NCBI GenBank assembly: GCA_032718475.1
Contig: JAUCBJ010005500.1
Coordinates: 1 to 25,020, forward strand
Length of the DNA stretch: 25,020 nt
Direction of reading: 5' to 3'
Origin: Nemertoderma westbladi
Lineage: Eukaryota; Xenacoelomorpha; Nemertodermatida; Nemertodermatidae
Shown: positions 17,946-25,020 of the stretch, in pieces
Numbering within the stretch: the stretch's first letter is position 1
Layout: each line of letters begins with the position of its first letter
Notes under the pieces: generated by a model
What the model was told of the DNA's origin: nothing
Database searches by the model: none
The model's input: the letters and a program-made list of their open reading frames with translations, nothing else
Position numbers and translations under genes: made by a program

Positions 17946-18475
17946 AAAAATTCACCCCCCGGTTAAAATTCACTAGTGTATTTTCACCCCCAGGTTATAA
18001 TTCACTAGTGTATTTTCACCCCCCGGTTAGAATTCACTGGGGTAATTTAACCGGGGGTTAAACTACTCTGGGTTATTTTTTAGTGAAATTTAACCCCCTT
18101 CAGTGTATTCTTACCCCCATGATATTTTAAACTTCAATATAATTTAAAGTCGATATAAGCCTACAGTAGGCTCACAGATACCTCTATTACACAGACAAAC
18201 ACATGCTGGAGATTTGTATAGTAAAGTACTGTAGAAGATACATATAAAATACACCGGGAGTGAGAATACACAAGGGAAATTTAACCTGGGATGGATTTGC
18301 ACAGAGTGAAAATTGATAAATGCAGGCGGGGTGAGTTTTCACTGGAGGGGGTTAAAATACACTACCGGTAGACCGGTAGGGAAAATACACCCAGGGAGTG
18401 ATAATACACTAGGGAAATTTAACCCGGGGGTGATTTTGCATGGGGAGTGAAAATTATCTGTTACACCGGGAAATT
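17946..18475. repeat. Decayed satellite in inverted arrangement
   Basis: About 17946-18115 holds several 35-37-bp units built on TTCACCCCCCGGTTA and ATTCACTAGTGTATT. About 18250-18475 holds the same motif mainly as its reverse complement (GGGAAATTTAACCCGGGGG, AATACACTAGGG). The arms are separated by about 135 bp of unrelated sequence. The units are diverged, so this is old. Confidence 0.7.
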
Positions 18476-18904
18476 AAAATTATTGATAGACAGGTGATTT
18501 GTACTGGAAAGGGTAGCAGATCAGCTGATCTACCACCTATCAGCCTATAGTTTTGGCGGTAAATTCAAATCTGTTTTATCATTGAATACCGGAATAGACT
18601 AAGAAGATTGTCGTGTTTTTACTTCTTTGTCCGTTTTTCCGGTATCTCTACTGCTGTACGGTACTCTTATGCCATCAGTACCTAACGACATTTGGTATCA
18701 ACAGTACTGTAGAACAGTCTATTTTATTTATAGAGCATGAAAAACCTATAAACTAGAAATAATTATACATCACTACTGCGATACGAGCTCTATCCTGTTT
18801 TAGGGCCTCCAGGCTTTTCAGAGTTCCGGTAGGCTGATACATCTTATTGTCTGACTGTTGATTCTAAATTAAATTTGGTTTTCTATTCTACAATATTCCC
18901 AACT
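18476..18904. other. Spacer, nothing recognised
   Basis: No open frame, repeat family or RNA gene is supported here. A short AGATCAGCTGATCT palindrome lies near 18518-18531. Confidence 0.5.
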
Positions 18905-19320
18905 CTCGTTTATTGTATTGGTTCGTTTCAACTCGCCTCTGTAACCTGCTCCTTTACTAACCTGCCTGGGGGGTTTTGGAGGCCCCCAAACGCAAACAGG
19001 ATAATGCCGCGATACGTATTATATTATGATGTCAGTATGACGTACTGATGTACTGTCGTTAAAATTATGGTCTTAGTTGTAGTATAAATTTTCAATAGAA
19101 TTCTGTAATCAGCTCCTTTCCTTCAACAGGTAACGATATCGTGTATGTATTATTGTTTTGGTTAGAAAAGCCCGCCTTTGTAATCAGCTCATTTCCTGTA
19201 TTGTTAAGAAGATCGTTTATTGTTTTGGTTAGAAAAGCCTGGCTCTGTAACCTGTTCCTTTCCCGCAATTGGTATCCGGGTCGTTTATTGTTTTGGTTAA
19301 AAACCCCGCCTCTGTAAAAG
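18905..19320 (+). repeat. 67-68-bp repeat units, one isolated and about 3.5 in tandem
   Basis: The unit contains TCGTTTATTGTTTTGGTTAG and CGCCTCTGTAACCTGCTCCTTT. An isolated copy is at about 18905-18968. A tandem run at about 19083-19320 has TATTGTTTTGG landmarks at 19151, 19218 and 19286, and its first unit is degenerate. An inverted copy lies at 23928-23985. Confidence 0.75.
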
Positions 19321-19321
19321 C

Positions 19322-19339
19322 TTTTTTTTTTTTTTTTTT
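19322..19339. repeat. Poly-T run of 18
   Basis: Eighteen consecutive T on the plus strand directly follow the 67-bp repeat array. It could be an A tail of a minus-strand insertion, but no body is identified. Confidence 0.9.
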
Positions 19340-19555
19340 ACACTATGACGCCTGCTGGCCTAGCTCCTTTCATAATATGACACAGTCTGACAGTGCAAAA
19401 TTACAGTCGCAGTTGTACACCACACTGTACAGTGTACATTAATGTACAGTGTACAATACACTGTACAGGTGTACAGTTGTAATGGAAAGATGACAATTTG
19501 AATTAACCGTCAAAAATATATAAATTCACTGCGTCTTTCTATCATTTGAATTCCC

Positions 19556-19833
19556 CAGGCGGTGGTGGTGGCACGGAATGGTTAAGTTCCGTAAAAATGG
19601 AGCAAATTTTGGCACTTAGAAGGATAATTGAAGAGTTATCAAAAAAGAAAGACAGGCATGTGGCTGTTATCTTTGTTGACTTCTTCAAGGCCTTTGATTC
19701 AGTCTCTCGCTCACGTATGTTCAGCATACTTTCATTATATGGGATTCCTGATGAAATTATTGCAGCAATCAGATCAGTATACGATGGGTCAACAACATTT
19801 GTGTCTACTGCTGACGGTGACACAGAACCATTT
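19556..19833 (+). pseudogene. RTE-like LINE copy 2, left part (RT)
   Basis: This is a 5'-truncated LINE starting near a GGTGGTGGTGG run. It encodes MEQILALRRIIEELSKKKD followed by VAVIFVDFFKAFDSVSRSR and continues to DGDTEPF, nearly identical to copy 1 at 8753-8932. It supplies the roughly 35 codons that copy 1 lacks at its inversion junction. It is cut at 19833 by a TIR transposon and resumes at 21688. Confidence 0.88.
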
Positions 19834-20200
19834 CCCAGTTAAACATGAACTTATGTTTCATATGTGGTATATATATGTTGTATGGAATAGGTGTGTCTGG
19901 AAATTGGGTTTTTATGCTCATGTATGAATAATACATGTCTCGCATGCGGTGTTACATACACTTAGAATGTGTGTATCGCCATTTATGGTATTTATATGTT
20001 GAACATATGAATTTATCATAAATAAATGTGTGAGAATGCGCATGTGAATAATATATGTGGAGCATATGTGAAATAGCCATAGCCAAGACTCCGAAGTTAA
20101 ATTTAAATCCATAAACTATTCAATTCGTAATTGTGTAATCCAGTTCATGGATGTTATATGTTACACACATGTTTGCCTTATGTTGATACAGGCCTTACAG

Positions 20201-20433
20201 TATTATACTGCTGATTAAAACGATATTTGTTCTTAATGCAAAAAGCTTAGTAGTGACATCAACAAATTCCGCATCCCCCCTCGCTATTCTTTTCTGAACA
20301 TGTATTTTCAATGTATCTTCATGTCTTTCTTCATGTTCAGAAAAGAATAGCGAGGGGGGATGCGGAATTTGTTGATGTCACTACTCAGCTTTTTGCATTA
20401 AGAACAAATATCGTTTTAATCAGCAGTATAATA
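20201..20433. mobile_element. 233-bp hairpin MITE / foldback element
   Basis: Two 102-bp arms (20201-20302 and 20332-20433) are reverse complements with a single mismatch, separated by a 29-bp loop. The ends are TATTATACTGCTG. A TA just outside CTGCTG on each side would suit a Tc1/mariner-type target duplication, but this is unproven. The near-perfect arms imply recent insertion, or correction between the arms. Confidence 0.85.
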
Positions 20434-20645
20434 CGTTGAATCTATATTTTTTGTTATACTGTATTTTAAAAGTACCTGCTATTTAACCATATAATGGATA
20501 GTCAATGCCTGCTATAAGGTTTAAATGATCTGTGAAGGCTGTATGGACACTAAATTGAAGTATAACCATAGTCGATCGTCCAATTATTTTGTTTATTGCA
20601 TTTGAGGGCTGGTGGTGGGACACATTCTTAAAATGATAGGCATTT

Positions 20646-20731
20646 CATAGTCTGATCCTGTAATCTTTCTTCTTAACCACGTCGTGTCCATAGTCTGATG
20701 CTGCAATCTTTCTTCTTAACCACGTCGTGTC
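20646..20731. repeat. 43-bp tandem duplication, two copies
   Basis: 20646-20688 and 20689-20731 match at all but two positions (CATAGTCTGAT, CTTCTTAACCACGTCGTGTC). It is inside the 1854-bp transposon. The surrounding 20434-21090 shows no other feature. Confidence 0.9.
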
Positions 20732-21090
20732 GCTTGCAGTTTAGCTAGTGAATCGCAAATTATTTTATATTTTACCCATAACAGCATAATGCATTGCATA
20801 AGCCTACCGCTTATCATAGTCCACTCAATTGGTCAGCGACGCAGTGTGTGACTTGCCTGCTTTCTGCCTTGCACTATGCACATTGTGCTGTGCATGTGAA
20901 TGGTACAGTGCTGTATTAACAGAATTAGACAAACATATGTATGGCTGTGTGGTGATTTTCACTTGTTAGGTTGTGGTTGTGCATTGTCATCTGCGCTGCT
21001 AAGTATCAATAAGGGGTACAGACATAGACTGATAACATACATGCACTATACCATCCGTAAGGTAGGCAGGCCTATTGCAGTTCTTATCCC

Positions 21091-21140
21091 GTTAAAAAAT
21101 TGAACATATGTTTCATATGTGCTATATATATGTTTTATGG
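21091..21140 (+). repeat. Internal copy of the transposon left terminus
   Basis: This segment resembles 19834-19882 in direct orientation, sharing ATGTTTCATATGTG and TATATATATGTT. It suggests a nested or recombined relative of the same family within the 1854-bp element. Confidence 0.6.
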
Positions 21141-21450
21141 AAAAGATGTCTTAAAATTAGATATAAAATATCATATGCGCAATTATATGATCTTAGAATT
21201 AATTAATTTTCGAAGATTTATCAAAATGAATAATCTATTATAGCTGGAAATTAGATAACTTTATTAAATGTAACTAATAGAATACGAATTTACAGATCAT
21301 CACCAAAATCGATTAAGGATACTCTCAATCACTATGTATTAAATATTTTCATATATACTCCGATGCTTCCTTCTCTAAATGTATAGGGTAGGTGTAGGGC
21401 CGTAGGATAGGGTGTAGGGATTGGATAGGATAAGGTACTGAGGTAGGCTA

Positions 21451-21466
21451 CCCCCCCCCCCCCCCC
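21451..21466. repeat. Poly-C run of 16
   Basis: Sixteen consecutive C follow a G/T-rich segment of GTAGGGATTGGATAGGA-like words. It lies within the 1854-bp transposon. Confidence 0.95.
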
Positions 21467-21687
21467 ACCTCTCTATAGGAAATGCAGACCCACACCAGTG
21501 ATTGGTCGGTCTCAGTTTAAATTTTTACTCTTTTTGTCGTACTTGTCACATAAAAAACATATGTGTATCACATGTGAACATTCCATATATGGATCACATT
21601 TGACAACACTAACATTTACATATATGTATCACATGTCGAATTATTTATGGCAACCATATATGAAACACATACTCATGTTTAACTGGG

Positions 21688-22686
21688 TTGAAGTGTTATG
21701 GGGAGTCCTTCAGGGAGACACACTTGCGCCATTCTTGTTCATAATTGGGTTGACTATGTTCTACGCATGTCCTTAGATCATCATAATGATGATGGGGTGA
21801 TGGTAACTCCACCTACTGGATCCGGAAATAGAGGAAATCCTGCCAAGTACCTAACTGATCTAGACTTTTCTGATGACTTAGGAGTACTCTCAGAATCTCT
21901 AGAGGGAGCCCAACGGCTCCTCTGCTCATTAGAACAGGCTGCTTCTAGTGTTGGTCTTTTTATTAACTCCAAAAAGACCAACATTTTGACAGTTAACTTT
22001 GAAAGTCCCCAGTAAGTCTCTGATCGGATGAGCATAAGCTCAAAGGATGGTATGCTCGAGCATGTGGATGTGGATGACTTCTGTTACCTAGGATCATGGA
22101 TCCGGAAATCAGGTGAGGACCTTCGAATACGTAAGGGAAAGGCATGGGCAGCCTTGAATAGGCTTTCCAGGTCACATAGAATTAATCGGAAACTTAAGGT
22201 CCGATAATTTGGAGCAGCAGTAGTTCCAGTACTCCTCTATGGGAGTCCATGCTGGGCTCTAACTGCTGAGGACACCAAATCTCTGGATGGCACATTCACA
22301 AGAATGCTACGCCGGGTTCACTGTTTCAAGTACAATGCACAGCACACGTCTCCAACCAGGCACTATATAACAGTGGAGGTGTCTCATTGGTCCCCCCAAG
22401 CTTGACACTAGAAGAATGCCACCTCCGTTTTGCAGGACATTGCTTTCACTGTGAGGACCAGCCAGTGCATAATCTTGTGCTTTGGCGGCCTCATGGAGTG
22501 AATAAGCATGGTGGATAGCCCATGACTTTCTTGAGACGCATCTTAAAGTACACTGGCCTTGAAGATGCAGATGATCTAGCAAATGTCATGGGTGATAGGG
22601 AGTTGTGGCGGTGCAATTTTGTCGACAAGCCGGCAAAGCATTCTTGAAAATGCAGCTCCAATGCAGCATGCCGATCCTAGTAGTAG
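21688..22686 (+). pseudogene. RTE-like LINE copy 2, right part to 3' tail
   Basis: The LINE resumes with EVLWGVLQGDTLAPFLF and continues through the RT core and C-terminal region to a CCTAGTAGTAG tail. Compared with copy 1, the catalytic FADD reads FSDD near 21868. There is a TAA after ESPQ near 22014, a 9-bp deletion near 22170 and a TAA near 22204. It has GAA where copy 1 has a stop near 9243, and the 2 bp that copy 1 lacks near 9727, so the lesions are independent. It is non-functional. Confidence 0.88.
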
Positions 22687-22770
22687 AAGCACAATATGGT
22701 GCAGTCGCGATAAGTTGGTGAGTACTAAACAAAGACCCAAGACTTTCCTGCCCGTTCTGTACAAAACAAA

Positions 22771-23879
22771 GGTACATCCCAAAAGGAGCTGAAACGAGCT
22801 GTGAAAACCAATAATATTAGATTCTAGGGAGATCTTAGATTTCAGGTGGGTACCAGGGGTGCGACCTTAGATCCTAGACGCGAACTTAGATCCTGGGTGC
22901 TATCTAAAGGTGCGACCACAGATCCTAGATGCGAACTTAGATCCTGGGTGCTATCTAAAGGTGCGACCACAGATCCTAGATGCGAACTTAGATCCTAGAC
23001 GCGAATTTAGATCCTGGGTGCTATCTAAAGGTGCGACCACAGATCCTAGATGCGAACTTAGATCCTAGACGCGAACTTAGATCCTGGGTGCTATCTAAAG
23101 GTGCGACCACAGATCCTAGATGCGAACTTAGATCCTAGACGCGAACTTAGATCCTGGATCTGATCTAAAGGTGCGACCTTAGATCCTGGATGCGCTGTAA
23201 AGGTGTGACATTAGATTCTAGACGCGAACGTAGATACTGGGTGCAATCTAAAGGTGCGACCACAGATCCTAGACGCGACCTTAGATCCTAGACGTGAACT
23301 TAGATCCTAGACATGAACTTAGATCCTAGGCGTCAACTTAGATCCTGGATGCGATCTAAAGGTAAGACCTTGGATCCTAAACGCGAACTTAGATCCTAGA
23401 CTTGAACTTAGATCCTGGGTGCAATCTAGAGGTTGCTTACATCCTAGACGCACCTGGATGCAAAATTATTTTATTATTATTATTGAATATTGAATATTTA
23501 TATTTAGTTATTATTGTGTGCCAGAAGGCGTCTATTTTTCTATGTCCCGAAGTCTGTCTAGTCCAATACTTACTTGCTGCCTAGTCCAATACTGGGCTGC
23601 TTGCTACCACCAGTATGTTTTTGTTATGCTTTTTTCATATATCAATTGAATAAACATAAATAAGTAAGGTAAATAAATGAATTGAATTAAATAAATAAAT
23701 ATACTAATATATAAATAAATGTACTTATCGCGTCTAGGATCTAAGGTCGCACCTTTAGATAGCACCCAGGATCTAAGGTCGCACCCCTGGTTCCCTCCTT
23801 AGATCTAAGTTCCCCCTAGAATAAAATATTATTGGTTTTCACAGCTCGTTTCAGCGCGTTTGTACTTTTAAGATGTACC
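22771..23879. mobile_element. Foldback-like element with long inverted ends and internal subrepeats
   Basis: The left end (about 22771-22878) and right end (about 23729-23879) are inverted copies. Shared words are GTACATC, GCTGAAACGAGCTGTGAAAA, CCAATAATATT, ACCAGGGGTGCGACCTTAG and ATCCTAGACGCGA. The left arm runs directly into a subrepeat array, and an AT-rich centre (23460-23728) follows. No coding sequence is seen. Long inverted ends merging with tandem subrepeats fit foldback-type DNA elements. Exact ends and target duplication are not resolved. Confidence 0.7.
22855..23455 (+). repeat. 19-bp / 32-bp mixed subrepeat array
   Basis: Units of about 19 bp (GATCCTAGACGCGAACTTA) alternate with a longer form (GATCCTGGGTGCTATCTAAA then GGTGCGACCACA). 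Together they give a higher-order period of about 70 bp at 22920-23150. The units diverge toward the right. Confidence 0.92.
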
Positions 23880-24263
23880 ACAAAACAAAGAGGCGTTAGG
23901 TCCCATTGCCTTTTAAAGGAGCCGGTTAGTAAAGGAGCAGGTTACAGAGGCGTTTTGGGGGAACCAAAACAATAAACGAAAGTTAACCCATGTTACAAGA
24001 TTATGCAGGTCTTTATAATTGGCGTATAATGTATAATGTACTCACCCCGCGATAAGTGTCGCTGTATTGTAAAAATGTTAGCACATGCCTGGACCTAGTT
24101 TCACTCAGTTTAAAGCAAAATGATGTTGATCAAACAATTTTATGCACTTTTTGCATTATTTAATAGCTGAGCCGAGATGAATATCGAAAAAGATTTTTAA
24201 GCCACCCTGCTGTATCATTGTAAATCATATCCCATCCGCAATTCGTATCTTAGGGCAATTCCA
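23880..24263. other. Spacer with one inverted copy of the 67-bp repeat
   Basis: 23928-23985 is the reverse complement of the unit at about 18905-18968 (GTAAAGGAGCAGGTTACAGA, CCAAAACAATAAACGA). The rest shows no recognised feature. Confidence 0.65.
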
Positions 24264-24272
24264 GATATGCAC

Positions 24273-24467
24273 TACTACTACTACTAGGATCGGCATCCTG
24301 CATTGCAGCTGCATTTTTAAGAATGCTGTGCCGGCTTATCAACAAAATTGCACCGCCACAACTCCCTATCACCCATGACATTTGCTAGATTATTCGCATC
24401 TTCAAGGCCAGTGTCCTTTAAGATGCGTCTCAAGAAAGTCAATTGGCTGTCCACCATACTTATTCAC
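24273..24467 (-). pseudogene. RTE-like LINE copy 3, 195-bp 3' end
   Basis: The reverse complement matches 9736-9930 of copy 1: HGGQP, then the RILKDTGL-equivalent region through GDRELWRCNF to the (TAG)n tail. It is a severely 5'-truncated insertion. A perfect 9-bp duplication, GATATGCAC, flanks it at 24264-24272 and 24468-24476, confirming insertion by target-primed reverse transcription. Confidence 0.9.
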
Positions 24468-24476
24468 GATATGCAC

Positions 24477-25020
24477 AATAATGTTTTGGGTGCGGGTGTT
24501 CCCATAATGTTTTGGGTGCGGGTGTTCCCATAATGTTTTGGGTGCGGGTGTTCCCAATAATGTTTTGGGTGCGGGTGTTCCCACCAATAATGTTTTGGGT
24601 GCGGGTGTTCCCAATAATGTTTTGGGTGCGGGTGTTCCCAATAATGTTTTGGGTGCGGGTGTTCCCAATAATGTTTTGGGTGCGGGTGTTCCCACCAATA
24701 ATGTTTTGGGTGCGGGTGTTCCCAATAATGTTTTGGGTGCGGGTGTTCCCAATAATGTTTTGGGTGCGGGTGTTCCAGATAATGTTTTGGGTGCGGGTAT
24801 TCCCAATAATGTTTTGGGTGCGGGTGTTCCCAATAATGTTTTGGGTGCGGGTGTTCCAGATATGCACAATAATGTTTTGGGTGCGGGTGTTCCAGATATG
24901 CCCAATAATGTTTTGGGTGCGGGTGTTCCCAAATGGTTTGGGTGCGGGTGTTCCCACCAATAATGTTTTGGGTGCGGGTGTTCCCACCAATAATGTTTTG
25001 GGTGCGGGTGTTCCCAATAA
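24477..25020. repeat. 27-bp minisatellite, about 19 units, continues off window
   Basis: The unit is GGGTGCGGGTGTTCCC followed by AATAATGTTTT. Length variants have an extra ACC, a lost AA, or an insert with CAGATATGCAC. As 27 is divisible by 3 and no stop falls in the unit, several frames stay open (NNVLGAGVP on plus, GTPAPKTLL on minus). I treat these as non-coding. Confidence 0.95.

Larger units (their letters stand above)
19834..21687. mobile_element. 1854-bp non-autonomous DNA transposon with terminal inverted repeats
   Basis: The ends read CCCAGTTAAACATGA on each strand: 15 identical terminal bases, then similar sequence to about 35 bp, including TTTCATAT. It sits inside LINE copy 2. 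Copy 1 at 8927-8940 is the empty site, which reveals a 2-bp TT duplication (19832-19833 and 21688-21689). The subterminal regions are full of short ATATG/CATATG words. No transposase is seen, so it needs a helper. The superfamily cannot be assigned from the ends. It contains a hairpin MITE (20201-20433), a 43-bp duplication and an internal copy of its own left end (21091-21140). Confidence 0.88.

Noticed and set aside
19390-19470. Cluster of TGTACA palindromes as a regulatory or origin element
   Set aside because: Only short overlapping imperfect palindromes around GTACATTAATGTAC. This is common low-complexity sequence and no function is supported.
22855-23455. CRISPR array
   Set aside because: Units are contiguous and imperfect with no unique spacers, in an animal-type repeat context. 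They are subrepeats of a foldback-like element.
24402-25017. Repeat proteins of NNVLGAGVP or GTPAPKTLL units
   Set aside because: A stop-free 27-bp minisatellite is open in several frames on both strands. There is no start context, conserved flank or frame preference.

Overview
This window looks like repeat-dense, gene-poor DNA from an animal nuclear genome, most likely an invertebrate. The evidence is a BEL/Pao element, a Gypsy relic, CR1-like and RTE-like LINEs, a hammerhead-bearing short retroelement, MITEs and satellites, with AT-rich spacers and no bacterial gene organisation. I cannot name the species. I see no ordinary host gene with introns; almost everything interpretable is mobile or repeat-derived.

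Layout. 1-3704 (minus): one uninterrupted reading frame for a BEL/Pao Gag plus aspartic protease, running off the left edge. 3705-about 5900: its AT-rich leader and probable 5' LTR, with a weak tRNA-Trp-type primer site and a 287-bp tandem duplication. 5900-7100: no recognisable gene. 7149-13641 (minus): an unfamiliar coding unit. It has a 34-residue Ser/Thr-rich repeat domain, a long low-complexity linker, a Ulp1/SENP-like cysteine protease in the same frame behind one TAA, and possibly a basic C-terminal part. A LINE copy (7785-9930) splits it, and the 5' part of that LINE is inverted, as in twin priming. 13744-15860 (minus): a decayed Gypsy gag-pro-RT. 16035-17165 (plus): a CR1-like LINE 3' end, interrupted by a 241-bp insertion with a perfect 12-bp target duplication.

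That 241-bp insertion (16459-16699) is the most interesting object. It contains what reads as a complete type I hammerhead ribozyme whose helix I strands coincide with RNA polymerase III-like A and B boxes. It resembles retrozymes or SINE-like hammerhead elements.

17170-19545 holds AT-rich spacer, a decayed inverted satellite and 67-bp repeats. 19556-22686 is a second copy of the same RTE-like LINE, split by a 1854-bp terminal-inverted-repeat transposon (19834-21687) that itself hosts a 233-bp near-perfect hairpin MITE. 22771-23879 is a foldback-like element packed with 19-bp subrepeats. 24273-24467 is a third, 195-bp LINE copy on the minus strand with a 9-bp target duplication, next to a 27-bp minisatellite that runs off the right edge. 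The window is a set of nested insertions whose order can be partly read: the LINE entered the Ulp1 unit, the TIR element entered LINE copy 2, and the hammerhead element entered the CR1 relic.
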